Source: JAWPMT01 sp965267435
GTDB lineage: Bacteria > Bacteroidota > Bacteroidia > Cytophagales > Cyclobacteriaceae
DNA length: 64,000 nt
Assembly (NCBI GenBank): GCA_965267435.1
Contig: OZ253960.1
Coordinates: 5,642,001-5,706,000 of the forward strand
Reading direction: 5' to 3'
Within the stretch, counting starts at the first letter, position 1. Each line of letters opens with the position of its first letter. The notes beneath the pieces are model-generated. The model worked only from the letters and a program-made list of their open reading frames with translations, was not told the origin of the DNA and searched no databases. A program made the position numbers and the translations under genes. Shown piece by piece: positions 45,241-54,540 of this stretch.

Positions 45241-45882
45241 TCAGAATTGTTCTTTGCCCAGAATACTGGACTTTTCAAGAACAAAAAGGGCCTCATTCCC
45301 GAGAGAGAGGAGCAAATCCAAAATCGACAGATTGGGGACAAATTCTTTGCCAAATATCTGAAAATACGGAAAGCTTTCATAAATAGACCGCTCACCGTAG
45401 GCTTTCTTTGGGTGAATCAGGTTTCGGAAGTCAGAAATGCCGTTTTCGTGCCTCTCATGGTAGGTATCCGTGTAGTCTATCGTCCTGTCAAGTTGGAGGC
45501 ATTTCAGACAGAATGTCATCATTTCGTGACACAACTCCAGTAGGAAGCGAGGCCGACGCTGCATAATCCGATGAAAGGAGTCACCAAAGTATTCGAAGAA
45601 TGGTGCCTTGCCATAGGCTGAATAAAGCGCTCCCCAGTGGTCCTTGATCCATCGCTCGGAGTACTCAATCTGCACGTCGATCAGCGGTGTTCGCCGATCA
45701 AATTTGACAGGCACGATGAGGTTCTGGGGGCCGTTTGCTGTGAGTATGACAGCCCTATTACGATAGGTCTGTTTGGTGAAATGCTCCCTCACCTCCCACT
45801 GGATAGTTTCAAAGTGCTGGATCAGTACGAAGTACTCCAGAGACCCCAGATAGTGGGGTTCGATGACCAGTTTTTGCCGCAT
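45241..45882 (-). CDS. WbqC family protein
   Basis: 213 residues. The family pattern is present: IEPHYLGSLEYF, REHFTKQTYRNRAVILTANGPQNLIVPVK, W-I-K-D-H-W-G-A-L-Y-S-A-Y-G-K-A-P-F-F-E-Y-F. WbqC proteins are thought to make modified sugars or nucleotides in polysaccharide loci, but their reaction is not settled. Starts eight bases after the yciO-type gene and is probably co-transcribed with it. Confidence 0.85.
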   Translation of the reverse strand: MRQKLVIEPHYLGSLEYFVLIQHFETIQWEVREHFTKQTYRNRAVILTANGPQNLIVPVKFDRRTPLIDVQIEYSERWIKDHWGALYSAYGKAPFFEYFGDSFHRIMQRRPRFLLELCHEMMTFCLKCLQLDRTIDYTDTYHERHENGISDFRNLIHPKKAYGERSIYESFPYFQIFGKEFVPNLSILDLLLSLGNEALFVLEKSSILGKEQF

Positions 45883-45890
45883 CGTTTGGA

Positions 45891-46517
45891 CTAAACGAGC
45901 GCCTCAAATTCGCCGAGGCCCTCCCTGATTAATTGTGGTTCTGGCGCCGTACAGTCGATGACCGTGCTCGGCGTGATCTTGCCCGGGCCGCCATCGATGA
46001 CGATGTCTACGAGGTGGTCAAACTTCTCGTGAATGAGCGAGGGGTCCGTCGAGTACTCCAGAATCTCATCATCATCCCTGATGGAAGTTGTGATGATCGG
46101 ATTTCCCAACTCCTGAACAATCATTCTCGGGATGTTATTGTTAGGCACACGAATGCCGACGGTTTTCTTGTTGGTATTCAGGATCTTGGGGACTTTCGCT
46201 GATGCCTCGAGGATAAAGGTGTAAGGCCCCGGTAGCCCTTTCTTCATGATTTTGAAGATGGGGGTCGTGACGTGCTTCGTGTACTCGGATAGATGGCTGA
46301 GGTCCGAGCAGATAAAAGACAAATTGAGGTTCTTGCCTTTGATACCCTTGATGTGCTTAATCCGATCCACGGCCTTGACATTGAATATGTCACAACCAAT
46401 CCCATAGACGGTATCTGTGGGATAAATGATGACACCACCATCCTCCAGGCATTTCACTACGTTGGTGATTTTTTTGGGATCGGGATTGTCAGGGTGGATA
46501 CTCAAAAGCTGGGCCAT
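45891..46517 (-). CDS. YciO/YrdC/Sua5-family protein (YciO-type)
   Basis: 208 residues. MAQLLSIHPDNPDPKKI and GGVIIYPTDTVYGIGC, PGPYTFILEAS, KTVGIRVPNN and TPSTVIDCT mark the YrdC fold. The opening IHPDNP and the loop IKGIKGKNLNLSFI are those of the YciO branch and lack the K-x-R-P.KP motif of TsaC/Sua5. A role in tRNA threonylcarbamoyladenosine synthesis is therefore possible but not certain. A perfect -7 box lies only five bases ahead of the ATG. Confidence 0.85.
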   Translation of the reverse strand: MAQLLSIHPDNPDPKKITNVVKCLEDGGVIIYPTDTVYGIGCDIFNVKAVDRIKHIKGIKGKNLNLSFICSDLSHLSEYTKHVTTPIFKIMKKGLPGPYTFILEASAKVPKILNTNKKTVGIRVPNNNIPRMIVQELGNPIITTSIRDDDEILEYSTDPSLIHEKFDHLVDIVIDGGPGKITPSTVIDCTAPEPQLIREGLGEFEALV

Positions 46518-46522
46518 TGGCG

Positions 46523-46530
46523 CAAATTTA
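46523..46530 (-). promoter_or_regulatory. -7 box TAAATTTG of the yciO-type gene
   Basis: A perfect TAnnTTTG on the minus strand, five bases from the ATG at 46517. Confidence 0.5.
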
Positions 46531-46604
46531 TCGTTAATTAATGCAACAATGAGGGTCGTTCTTCGCTTACTAATAACCGTGAGTAGACCGTATCACGAAA
46601 TTAC

Positions 46605-46612
46605 TATTTTTG
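46605..46612 (+). promoter_or_regulatory. -7 box TATTTTTG of mltG
   Basis: A perfect TAnnTTTG on the plus strand, seven bases from the ATG at 46620. Divergent to the yciO-type promoter in a 102-base gap. Confidence 0.5.
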
Positions 46613-46619
46613 CCCGCAA

Positions 46620-47654
46620 ATGATTGGAAAGAAGCTCATAACGGTATTTATGATCGTATTCACGGTCATGGCCTCCTCCTTCGCTTTTTACTTCTACCAG
46701 GTGCTGTATACTCCCAATATTCTCGTAGATGGGGAGGAGCAGTATTTTGCGATACCAAGCGGATCGTCCTTCTCAGATGTGCAAACGCTGCTGAAGGAGC
46801 AAAACGTAGTAGGCAATCTGATGGCGTTCAGCTTCCTGGCTAAGCTGAAGTCGTACGATGAGTCAGTGAAGCCGGGTATGTATTTGCTGCAACCGGATAT
46901 GTCTAATACGGCCGCTGTCAATCTGCTGAGATCGGGCGCCCAGACTCCTGTGAAGGTGACTTTTTCAGTGGCCCGCAAACTGGAAGACCTGCCAGGCAAA
47001 ATTCAGGATTTTGTCGAATTCGATTCTACCCAATTGGCGGGAGTTTTGATGCAGGATTCGGTTGCGGAGAAATATGGATTTGAGCCGGAGAACTTCATTT
47101 CTATGTTCATCCCAAATACCTACGAAGTCTATTGGAACATCACGCCACAGGCTTTTCTTGATCGGATGAAGTCCGAGTATGATAAGTTTTGGACTGACGC
47201 CCGTCAGGCAAAGGCTGGTGACATTGGGTTGACATTGAAGGAAGTATCCACGCTGGCCTCGATAGTAGAAGCGGAGACAAAGAAAATGGACGAGGCCCCA
47301 GTGGTGGCGGGCCTTTACATGAATCGACTGCAGCAGGGTATGCCATTGCAAGCGGATCCGACATTGGTGTTTGCGATGAACGACTTTACGGTGAGGAGAG
47401 TGCTCAACAAAGACAAAGAGATTGACTCACCTTACAATACCTACCTCCGAAAGGGGTTGCCCCCGGGGCCGATTGCCATGCCCTCCATCGGCGCTCTCAA
47501 TGCGGTGCTCAATTATCAAGCGCACAGTTATCTATATATGTGTGCCAAGCCCGATTATTCCGGTTATCATGCCTTCGCAAGCAACTTGACGAAGCACAAT
47601 GCCAATGCCGCCGTACTTCATAGATGGTTGAACCAGCAAGGAATCTATAGGTAA
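46620..47654 (+). CDS. mltG: Endolytic peptidoglycan transglycosylase MltG
   Basis: 344 residues. N-terminal TM anchor at 5-27, LysM-like part, and the YceG catalytic domain with Glu217 in LASIVEAET, QADPTLVFA and YNTYLRKGLPPGPI. It cuts nascent glycan strands and thereby sets chain length. Its stop overlaps the thioesterase start by one base (TAATG). Confidence 0.93.
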   Translation: MIGKKLITVFMIVFTVMASSFAFYFYQVLYTPNILVDGEEQYFAIPSGSSFSDVQTLLKEQNVVGNLMAFSFLAKLKSYDESVKPGMYLLQPDMSNTAAVNLLRSGAQTPVKVTFSVARKLEDLPGKIQDFVEFDSTQLAGVLMQDSVAEKYGFEPENFISMFIPNTYEVYWNITPQAFLDRMKSEYDKFWTDARQAKAGDIGLTLKEVSTLASIVEAETKKMDEAPVVAGLYMNRLQQGMPLQADPTLVFAMNDFTVRRVLNKDKEIDSPYNTYLRKGLPPGPIAMPSIGALNAVLNYQAHSYLYMCAKPDYSGYHAFASNLTKHNANAAVLHRWLNQQGIYR

Positions 47655-48064
47655 TGTTCACGCACGAAGTCCAGCTCCGAGTACGATACGCGGATACCGA
47701 CCAGATGGGCTATGTCTACTATGGTAACTATGCCGCGTACTATGAAGTGGGTCGAGTGGAGGCATTTCGTAGCCTGGGCTACGCTTACAAAAGCCTGGAA
47801 GCAATGGGCGTAATGATGCCGGTGCTGGAGATGAAGACCAAGTTTCACCTGCCGGCGAAGTATGATGATCTGCTCACCATCAAAGTTACCATTCCCCAGA
47901 TGCCCAAAGTGAAGATCATCTATCACTACGAGATCTTCAACGAAGCGGGCCAATTACTCAATACAGGCGAAACCATCCTCGCCTTTATCAACATGGAGAG
48001 TGGCAGGCCCGTACGCATGCCCCAGGTGATGCACGATTTGCTGGCTCCATTTTTTGAAGAGTAA
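47654..48064 (+). CDS. Acyl-CoA thioesterase, YbgC/4HBT type
   Basis: 136 residues, hot-dog fold. The catalytic motif RVRYADTDQMGYVYYGNY carries the probable catalytic Asp16. Hydrolyses acyl-CoA (or acyl-ACP); exact chain length unknown. Translationally coupled to mltG by a TAATG overlap. Confidence 0.9.
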   Translation: MFTHEVQLRVRYADTDQMGYVYYGNYAAYYEVGRVEAFRSLGYAYKSLEAMGVMMPVLEMKTKFHLPAKYDDLLTIKVTIPQMPKVKIIYHYEIFNEAGQLLNTGETILAFINMESGRPVRMPQVMHDLLAPFFEE

Positions 48065-48124
48065 CCTACGTATTGCTCCAGTATCAGGAGCTCCATTGAT
48101 TCGTTTTTCACTAAATTTTCATAC

Positions 48125-48610
48125 ATGAAGGTACTCGTAGCAATCGCCTTGGTGGGATTCATGTGGCTAGACCTCACCGCACAGAAAGCAACCACCATAT
48201 TCCTCGTCAGACATGCGGAGAAAGCGGATCAGAGTCGCGATCCTGATCTTAACCTCGCAGGCAAGGCAAGGGCCCATCGGCTACTGGAATTGTTGGGTGA
48301 AGCAGATATACGGGCCGTTTATTCCACCGATTACAAACGCACACAGCAGACAGTAGCACCCATTGCCGACAAGCGAGGACTGAATATCATTTCTTACCGC
48401 CCGTTCGATGAGGGCATGATCGAAGACCTGTGCACCAAGCATGAAGGTCAAAATATCGTCGTAGCCGGTCACAGCAATACCATCCCAGACCTGGTGAACA
48501 AGCTGATTGGAGAACAGAAATACGAACAGCTGGACGATAGTGACTACTCCAACATATTCGTGGTCACCCTCTTTGAAAATAATGTCTCACACTACCTCCT
48601 GACGTACTAA
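48125..48610 (+). CDS. Exported histidine phosphatase family protein
   Basis: 161 residues. Signal MKVLVAIALVGFMWLDLTA, then LVRHAEKAD with the phospho-accepting His30, Arg72 in KRTQQT and His116 in VVAGHSN. A small periplasmic phosphatase; substrate unknown. The stop overlaps the TfoX-domain gene start by one base. Confidence 0.87.
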   Translation: MKVLVAIALVGFMWLDLTAQKATTIFLVRHAEKADQSRDPDLNLAGKARAHRLLELLGEADIRAVYSTDYKRTQQTVAPIADKRGLNIISYRPFDEGMIEDLCTKHEGQNIVVAGHSNTIPDLVNKLIGEQKYEQLDDSDYSNIFVVTLFENNVSHYLLTY

Positions 48611-48939
48611 TGGCTTACGATGAAACCACAGCTGATCGGATCAGGCACATGATTGTTGACATGAACCTGCCAGATATCACTGAGAAGAAGATGTTTGGAG
48701 GCCTGAGCTTTTTGTATAAAGGCAAGATGACCGTCGGAGTGGTGAAGGAAGACCTTGCCGTCCGGGTGGTCTCTGACAAGGAAGCTGACTGGCTGGAGCA
48801 ACCCTACATCCGGCCCATGGACTTCACAAAGCGACCTATGAAGGAGTTCCTTTTTGTTGAGCCAGACGGATTTAAAACAGACCCCCAGCTCCGAGAGTTT
48901 ATACTGCTTGGAGTGGAGCATGCGAAAACTAAAATCTGA
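48610..48939 (+). CDS. TfoX N-terminal domain protein
   Basis: 109 residues. EKKMFGGLSFLYKGKMTVGVV is the TfoX_N core, and LAVRVVSDKEAD and RPMKEFLFVEPDG follow. This single-domain form lacks the C-terminal half of competence regulator TfoX/Sxy, so its role is unknown. Last gene of the mltG-thioesterase-phosphatase-TfoX run. Confidence 0.85.
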   Translation: MAYDETTADRIRHMIVDMNLPDITEKKMFGGLSFLYKGKMTVGVVKEDLAVRVVSDKEADWLEQPYIRPMDFTKRPMKEFLFVEPDGFKTDPQLREFILLGVEHAKTKI

Positions 48940-49060
48940 GAAACCCGACGATTTTTGTTCCCGGCATGGCCGAGAGCTGATCAATTCGCTTTTATTTTGC
49001 CCGCCAAATAAAAAACCGCTTGAGTGCCCTGGCGCTTTTGTTCAAACTAACCAATGAACC

Positions 49061-52000
49061 ATGGCTAACGAAAACATCTACCTAGCCGATTCGAGACAGC
49101 AAGTGGCTAATGACAAAGTCTCAGGAAAGTATGTCGAACTGTACGGCGAAGCTTTCTATCAGATAGCCGCGTACGACCAGATGCCCCCATTCTTTATGAC
49201 GGTGGTGAGCCATTCAGATCATTGGATGTTCATCTCCAGTACAGGCGGGCTTTCAGCGGGAAGAAGAAATTCGGAGTCCGCTCTGTTTCCTTATTACACT
49301 GACGATATCATTTCCCAATCCGGGGAGACGACGGGAAGCAAGACGATCATTCGGGTCCTTGGCGCAGAACGCACATCCTTATGGGAGCCCTTCTCCATTC
49401 GAACTTCCAGCCTTTATCGTTGCCAGCGCAACTTGTACAAGAGCTTTGCTGGTAACCGGGTTGTTTTTGAAGAGATCAATCTGGACCTGAACCTGGCGTT
49501 TAGGTACTCCTGGCAGTATTCCGAAAAATACGGGATCGTCAAAAAATCCGAACTGGAAAACATTGGTCGCAGCGAGTGCCAGGTGGAAATGCTGGACGGT
49601 ATCCAAAATATTATGCCGTACGGCGTGAGTAGCGCCGTGCAGAACATCAGGAGCAACCTCGTCACAGCTTATAAAAAGAACGAACTGGATGAGCAGTCAG
49701 GGTTGGCCATGTACATGCTCAGTTCGATGATTGTCGACAAGGCTGAACCTAGTGAGGCGTTGAAGTCCACGACTGTTTGGAGCGTTGGTATCGAGTCCGA
49801 TGCCGTATTGCTTTCTACCAAACAACTAGACCATTTTCGTAGAGGGGGTGAGGTCAGCAAAGAAGTAGACGTGAAAGCTCAGGGAGGAGCCTATTTTATC
49901 AATGCTGCCCAGAATCTTGGTTCAGGCCAATCCGCGAGCTGGCTGTTTGCGTGCGAAGTAAACCAGGATTTGGTGGATGTGAACGATCTGATCCAGAAGT
50001 TGCGTAATGGGGATCAGCTCGCCGAGGAGCTACTCGATGATATCAATGAGGGCACGAAGGCACTGCTGTCATTGGTGGCGATGTCGGACGGCCTTCAATT
50101 GACAGGAGACCAGCTCAGCACAGGGCGGCACTACAGCAATGTGCTCTTCAATATTATGAGAGGTGGGATCTTCGATGATCAGTACCTCGTAGAGAAGGCC
50201 GACTTTGTCGACTACATGGCTACCATCAATCCCCGTTTGGCAGACAACGACTTCCTGAATAACCTTCCGGATACGTGTCAATATGGTGAATTGATTGCTC
50301 AGGCGCGAGCTACAGGGGATGCGGATGTGATGCGGGTGTGCTATGAGTACCTACCACTGACATTCAGCCGACGGCATGGGGACCCCAGCCGTCCATGGAA
50401 CAGATTCTCCATCGAGGTGAAAGATGAGGAGGGTCACAAGATCCGGAGCTACGAAGGCAACTGGCGCGATATCTTCCAAAACTGGGAGGCGCTGGGTATT
50501 TCCTTTCCGGAGTATGTCATCTCGATGATCGCCAAGTTCGTCAATGCGTCGACTATCGACGGCTACAACCCCTACCGTATCACACGTGAAGGGATTGATT
50601 GGGAAATCATCGAGCCCGATGATCCCTGGTCCTACATTGGGTATTGGGGAGACCACCAGATCATTTACCTGTTGAAGCTGATGGAGGTGGCGAGTGATCA
50701 CTACACTGATCAGATGCAGGAATTGCTGAGTGAATCGCTTTTCGTTTATGCGAACGTTCCCTACCGACAAAAGTCTTACGACGACATCGTCAAGGATCCC
50801 CAGGACACCATTGACTTCGATGATGAGTTGCACCACACCATCGAGCAGCGTGTGACGGAGCATGGCGCCGACGGCAAACTGGTATTTGGTCCAAATGGGG
50901 ACCTGCTGCGCGTGAACCTGACGGAGAAGTTACTGGTAACGCTACTGGCCAAACTCTCCAACTTCATACCCGAAGGAGGTATCTGGCTCAATACGCAGAG
51001 GCCTGAGTGGAACGACGCCAACAATGCCCTTGTGGGAAATGGCGTGTCGATGGTCACTTTGTACTACCTCAGACGCTTTGTCACTTTCTGTAAGGACCTC
51101 TTTGGCCAGCAAGTTGACAACGAATACCAGGTTAGTCAACCTGTCGCTGATTTGTTCAAAGGCATTGCTGATGTTCTGCAATCCAATCGCGGCCTGCTGT
51201 CAGGTGCCGTTTCCAATGAAGATCGGAAGGTCATAGTGGATGCCCTGGGCCGATTGGGTGAGACTTATCGCAATAAGGCCTATGCTGGCTTCGACGGATC
51301 AATGGACGGAGTGAAAGCTCAGGACATGATTGACTTCTTTGCCGTGACTTTGGAGTACCTCGATCACAGCATCGTTGCCAATAAGCGATCCGACGGGTTG
51401 TATCACGCCTACAACCTCATTCAGTTTGATGGGGACGAAGCGAAAGTCGACTATCTGTATGAAATGCTCGAAGGTCAGGTGGCCGTGCTGTCGGCAGGCC
51501 TATTGAATCTGGAAGAGTCAACCGCCGTGTTGGACGCTTTGAAGAGCAGTGCCATCTTTCGTCCGGATCAATACAGCTACATGCTGTACCCGGATCGCGA
51601 GCTACCACGCTTCCAGGCCAAGAACAATATACCGGTGGACTTCATCGCACAGTCGCAATTGGCGGCCAAACTTTTGGCAGATGGCAATAGTACCTTGCTA
51701 AAGGCAGACTCCGCCGGAGGCTATCACTTCAATGGCACCTTCAACAATGCCGCCAGTCTTAGAGAGGCACTGGACGAGTTGAAAACGGAGTATGGTGAAT
51801 TGGTGGACCGCGAGTATGATAGCTATTTACAGGTATTTGAGGAGATGTTTAATCACCGGGCGTTTACTGGCAGATCGGGGACCTTCTTTGGTTATGAAGG
51901 GTTGGGAAGTATCTATTGGCACATGGTATCCAAGCTGCTCCTTGCAACGCAAGAAAACATCTATTGGCACCATAGCGACGATGTTTCCTGGGAGCTGATG

Positions 52001-52507
52001 GGACGCCTATTCGAGCATTACTACGAGATCAGGGCCGGTATTGGCATCAACAAATCTCCGGACCTCTATGGCGCCGTGCCGACTGATCCTTATTCTCACA
52101 CACCGGCGGGTCGTGGTGCACAACAGCCCGGGATGACAGGCCAGGTAAAAGAGGATGTCATCAACCGATGGGCGGAACTAGGCGTGAATGTCTCGAAAGG
52201 GCAGATCACCTTCGCACCGATCTTCCTGCACACAGAGGAGTTCCTGGCAAGTGCCGGGACATTCGAATTTCTGGATGTGAAGGGTGCCTGGAAGGAGCTC
52301 GGCGTCGCGGAAGGCCAGCTAGCATTCACATACTGCCAGGTCCCGATTGTGTATGAGCGATCAGATCAGCAGTCAATCACTGTACATAGGGCTGACGGAC
52401 AACAGAGTACTGCGGAGGGACTCACACTGTCTGCTGCAGATTCGCAGGAACTGTTCAGTCGCTCGGGGTCAATTGTCCAAGTGACTGTGCAAGTACCGGT
52501 TGGCTAA
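49061..52507 (+). CDS. Large cytoplasmic protein, candidate GH94-like glycan phosphorylase
   Basis: 1148 residues, no signal peptide. The N-terminal part has the pattern SSTGGLSAGRRNSES and FPYYTDD (59-82), which resembles the S-E-S-G-G...G-x-N-S-R-E-N-R...W-N-D-P start of the beta-sandwich in GH94-type phosphorylases. The centre has YIGYWGDHQIIYLLKLME and RPEWNDANNALVGNG with Asp652; W-N-D...N...G corresponds to the catalytic D-W-N-D loop of these enzymes on their (alpha/alpha)6 barrel. Length fits the longer GH149/GH161 relatives. The residue assignment is by eye and the overall similarity is low, so the substrate and even the activity are open. Monocistronic, with a near -7 box TTATTTTG around 49001. 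Confidence 0.55.
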   Translation: MANENIYLADSRQQVANDKVSGKYVELYGEAFYQIAAYDQMPPFFMTVVSHSDHWMFISSTGGLSAGRRNSESALFPYYTDDIISQSGETTGSKTIIRVLGAERTSLWEPFSIRTSSLYRCQRNLYKSFAGNRVVFEEINLDLNLAFRYSWQYSEKYGIVKKSELENIGRSECQVEMLDGIQNIMPYGVSSAVQNIRSNLVTAYKKNELDEQSGLAMYMLSSMIVDKAEPSEALKSTTVWSVGIESDAVLLSTKQLDHFRRGGEVSKEVDVKAQGGAYFINAAQNLGSGQSASWLFACEVNQDLVDVNDLIQKLRNGDQLAEELLDDINEGTKALLSLVAMSDGLQLTGDQLSTGRHYSNVLFNIMRGGIFDDQYLVEKADFVDYMATINPRLADNDFLNNLPDTCQYGELIAQARATGDADVMRVCYEYLPLTFSRRHGDPSRPWNRFSIEVKDEEGHKIRSYEGNWRDIFQNWEALGISFPEYVISMIAKFVNASTIDGYNPYRITREGIDWEIIEPDDPWSYIGYWGDHQIIYLLKLMEVASDHYTDQMQELLSESLFVYANVPYRQKSYDDIVKDPQDTIDFDDELHHTIEQRVTEHGADGKLVFGPNGDLLRVNLTEKLLVTLLAKLSNFIPEGGIWLNTQRPEWNDANNALVGNGVSMVTLYYLRRFVTFCKDLFGQQVDNEYQVSQPVADLFKGIADVLQSNRGLLSGAVSNEDRKVIVDALGRLGETYRNKAYAGFDGSMDGVKAQDMIDFFAVTLEYLDHSIVANKRSDGLYHAYNLIQFDGDEAKVDYLYEMLEGQVAVLSAGLLNLEESTAVLDALKSSAIFRPDQYSYMLYPDRELPRFQAKNNIPVDFIAQSQLAAKLLADGNSTLLKADSAGGYHFNGTFNNAASLREALDELKTEYGELVDREYDSYLQVFEEMFNHRAFTGRSGTFFGYEGLGSIYWHMVSKLLLATQENIYWHHSDDVSWELMGRLFEHYYEIRAGIGINKSPDLYGAVPTDPYSHTPAGRGAQQPGMTGQVKEDVINRWAELGVNVSKGQITFAPIFLHTEEFLASAGTFEFLDVKGAWKELGVAEGQLAFTYCQVPIVYERSDQQSITVHRADGQQSTAEGLTLSAADSQELFSRSGSIVQVTVQVPVG

Positions 52508-52517
52508 TTAGAAATCG

Positions 52518-52539
52518 GGTCGCCTAGAAATAGGCGACC
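52518..52539. terminator. Shared terminator hairpin overlapping a stop codon
   Basis: GGTCGCCTA and TAGGCGACC (52518-52526 with 52531-52539) pair perfectly around a GAAA/TTTC loop between two convergent genes. The last codons and stop of the acyl-CoA dehydrogenase lie in the hairpin. Confidence 0.7.
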
Positions 52540-54332
52540 GAAACGTCTGACAGTGTCAAGTCTTGCTGATCCATGATCACCTTGGCAAGACCACGCGTCT
52601 TACCCATCTCGTACTTGTAGTAGAACTTCATCGTGTGGACCTTGCTTTCGTAGAAGGTCGTGCTGTACGTGCCTGAGCCAGTCAGCAACGCCTGCTTGGC
52701 AGCTGTGGCCATCTTCAGCCATTGCCACCCCACGATGATGGTGCTGAACATTTCCATGAACAGGGTCGCATCGGCGAGGAATCGCTCGTGATCACCTTTC
52801 ATTGCCAGTGGCATCAGAGCACCCAAGACCTCCTGTACCATCCCGAGGTTCTTCTGCAGCGTCTCGGCGTATGGCTTGAGTTCGTCATAGGTTGAGGCTG
52901 TTTCCACGGTTGTCATGATTTCTTTTGCCAGCCGCTGCAGTGCCTCGCCGTTTTTCAGCCCGACCTTTCGACCAAGTAAGTCCAGTGACTGGATGCCTGT
53001 CGTGCCTTCGTAGATGGCGATGATCCTGATGTCGCGGTAGTACTGCTGCAGGATGAAGTCCATCGTAAAGCCATAGCCACCCAGCACCTGCACGCCATTG
53101 TCGACGGCTACACGTCCCTGCTCCGCGGGGAAGGTCTTTACCACCGGCGTTAGCAGCTCTAGCAGCATATTGTAGGCCTCTTTCTCTTCTGGCGGTGCCA
53201 CCAATTCCTTGTCCAGGAAGTTTGAGGCCTCCGTGATGAGACTCATGGCACCCTCGACGATGGCCTTTTGCAGGAGCAGCATTCTCTTCACATCCGGGTG
53301 GTTGATGATGAGGGTTTGCTCTTCGTTTACGTCCTTTTGACCGGTGCTATTCAGCCGGCGTCCTTGCGGACGTTCCTTGGCATAAGCCAAAGCGTGGTGG
53401 TAAGCTCCAGAGGCAATGGCCGCGCCCATCCGACCCGTAGCAATACGGGCTTCATTCATCATCTGGAACATGTACCGCAAGCCGTTATGAGGTTCGCCCA
53501 CGAGCCATCCCACCGTTTCGCCGCCGTCGCTGAAGCCGATGTGCGCTGTGCAATACCCTTTCTGTCCGAGCTTCTGAAACTCGCCAAGTGTAGCAACGTG
53601 GTTATCAGTCAAGCTACCGTCTTCCGGTCTGAACTTCGGAACGATGAAAAGAGATATGCCTTTTGTACCGGCAGGGGCCCCTTCAATTCTTGCCAGCACC
53701 AGGTGCACGATATTGTCGACAAACTGGTAGTCTCCCGAAGAGATGAAGATCTTTTGCCCATCGATAATATATGTGCCGTCATCTTTTGGCTTTGCGGAGG
53801 TAACGACGTCTGACAAAGAGCTACCAGCTTGTGGTTCGGTGAGGCACATGGTGCCACTCCACTTCATGGACAGCATCTTCTCCAGGTAGAGTGCCTTTTG
53901 CTCTTCACTGCCAAACGTGGCAATCAGATTGGCCGCACCTGCTGTCAATCCCAGGTAGCCAGGCACATGGTTGTTGGCTGCCTCCATGATGAAGTAAGCA
54001 GCATTAAAAACAGAGACAGGCAATTGGAGGCCGCCGTCCTTTTCGTCAAAGGATGCGCCGACAAAGCCCATCTCGCCAATCTTCTCCAGTATCCGCTCAA
54101 ACTGCGGGTGGATGAGGATTCTTCCATCCTTGTAGTGGGCTGGCTGCTCATCCATCTCGCGGAGGTACGGATACAGTTCCTTATCAGATAGCTCCTTGAT
54201 AGCATCCAGCAGTAGGTCTATGGCTTCACGATCGTAAGACGAATAGCGGTCCTTTTCAAGTAAGGAATCGATTTTGTGTACGTCGTACAGTACGAAACGC
54301 AGGGTATCCAGATCTACATATTGATTGCTCAT
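52524..54332 (-). CDS. Acyl-CoA dehydrogenase
   Basis: 602 residues, longer than the 380-residue family core. FAD and substrate motifs: MCLTEPQAGSSLSD, YIIDGQKIFISSGD, the catalytic base in IYEGTTGIQSLDL, and GYGFTMDFILQQYYRD. The extra N-terminal part (1-75) and the C-terminal about 130 residues match the long acyl-CoA dehydrogenase type with a C-terminal extension domain. Catalyses the first step of fatty-acid beta-oxidation. Stands alone; its stop lies in a hairpin shared with the convergent gene. Confidence 0.93.
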   Translation of the reverse strand: MSNQYVDLDTLRFVLYDVHKIDSLLEKDRYSSYDREAIDLLLDAIKELSDKELYPYLREMDEQPAHYKDGRILIHPQFERILEKIGEMGFVGASFDEKDGGLQLPVSVFNAAYFIMEAANNHVPGYLGLTAGAANLIATFGSEEQKALYLEKMLSMKWSGTMCLTEPQAGSSLSDVVTSAKPKDDGTYIIDGQKIFISSGDYQFVDNIVHLVLARIEGAPAGTKGISLFIVPKFRPEDGSLTDNHVATLGEFQKLGQKGYCTAHIGFSDGGETVGWLVGEPHNGLRYMFQMMNEARIATGRMGAAIASGAYHHALAYAKERPQGRRLNSTGQKDVNEEQTLIINHPDVKRMLLLQKAIVEGAMSLITEASNFLDKELVAPPEEKEAYNMLLELLTPVVKTFPAEQGRVAVDNGVQVLGGYGFTMDFILQQYYRDIRIIAIYEGTTGIQSLDLLGRKVGLKNGEALQRLAKEIMTTVETASTYDELKPYAETLQKNLGMVQEVLGALMPLAMKGDHERFLADATLFMEMFSTIIVGWQWLKMATAAKQALLTGSGTYSTTFYESKVHTMKFYYKYEMGKTRGLAKVIMDQQDLTLSDVSVAYF

Positions 54333-54481
54333 TGGCTTGATAGTTATTTTTTGGGGACCCTAAAGATATTCATTTTGGGTGTCGGTGAAGTGAATGGAGA
54401 AATTGGTCGCAGCTGTGTCTGCTATTGTATAGAAGTCTAGTATAGTGTCTGCGTCGGGAATCTGGAGGAGGGGGATGACTG

Positions 54482-54510
54482 GGCTGTTGGTGAAGACACC
54501 AACAGTGGCG
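54482..54510 (-). repeat. CGCCACTGT.GGTGT..TCACCAACAGCC repeat, copy 1
   Basis: A 29-base sequence with the foldback CTGTTGGTG/CACCAACAG. It is present in the opposite orientation at 55159-55187 with 26 of 29 bases equal, and as a half copy at 55120-55139. The two full copies flank the tRNA-Ser locus as inverted repeats. Confidence 0.55.
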
Positions 54511-54540
54511 GCTTGAGATTCGCCTTGGCTTCTTCAAAGG

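Noticed and set aside
48095..48114. ATTGATTCGTT.TTCACTAA, repeated at 62672-62691 (19 of 20 bases)
   Set aside because: Only two copies in AT-rich intergenic sequence and found by eye; a match of this kind can arise by chance in 64 kb.
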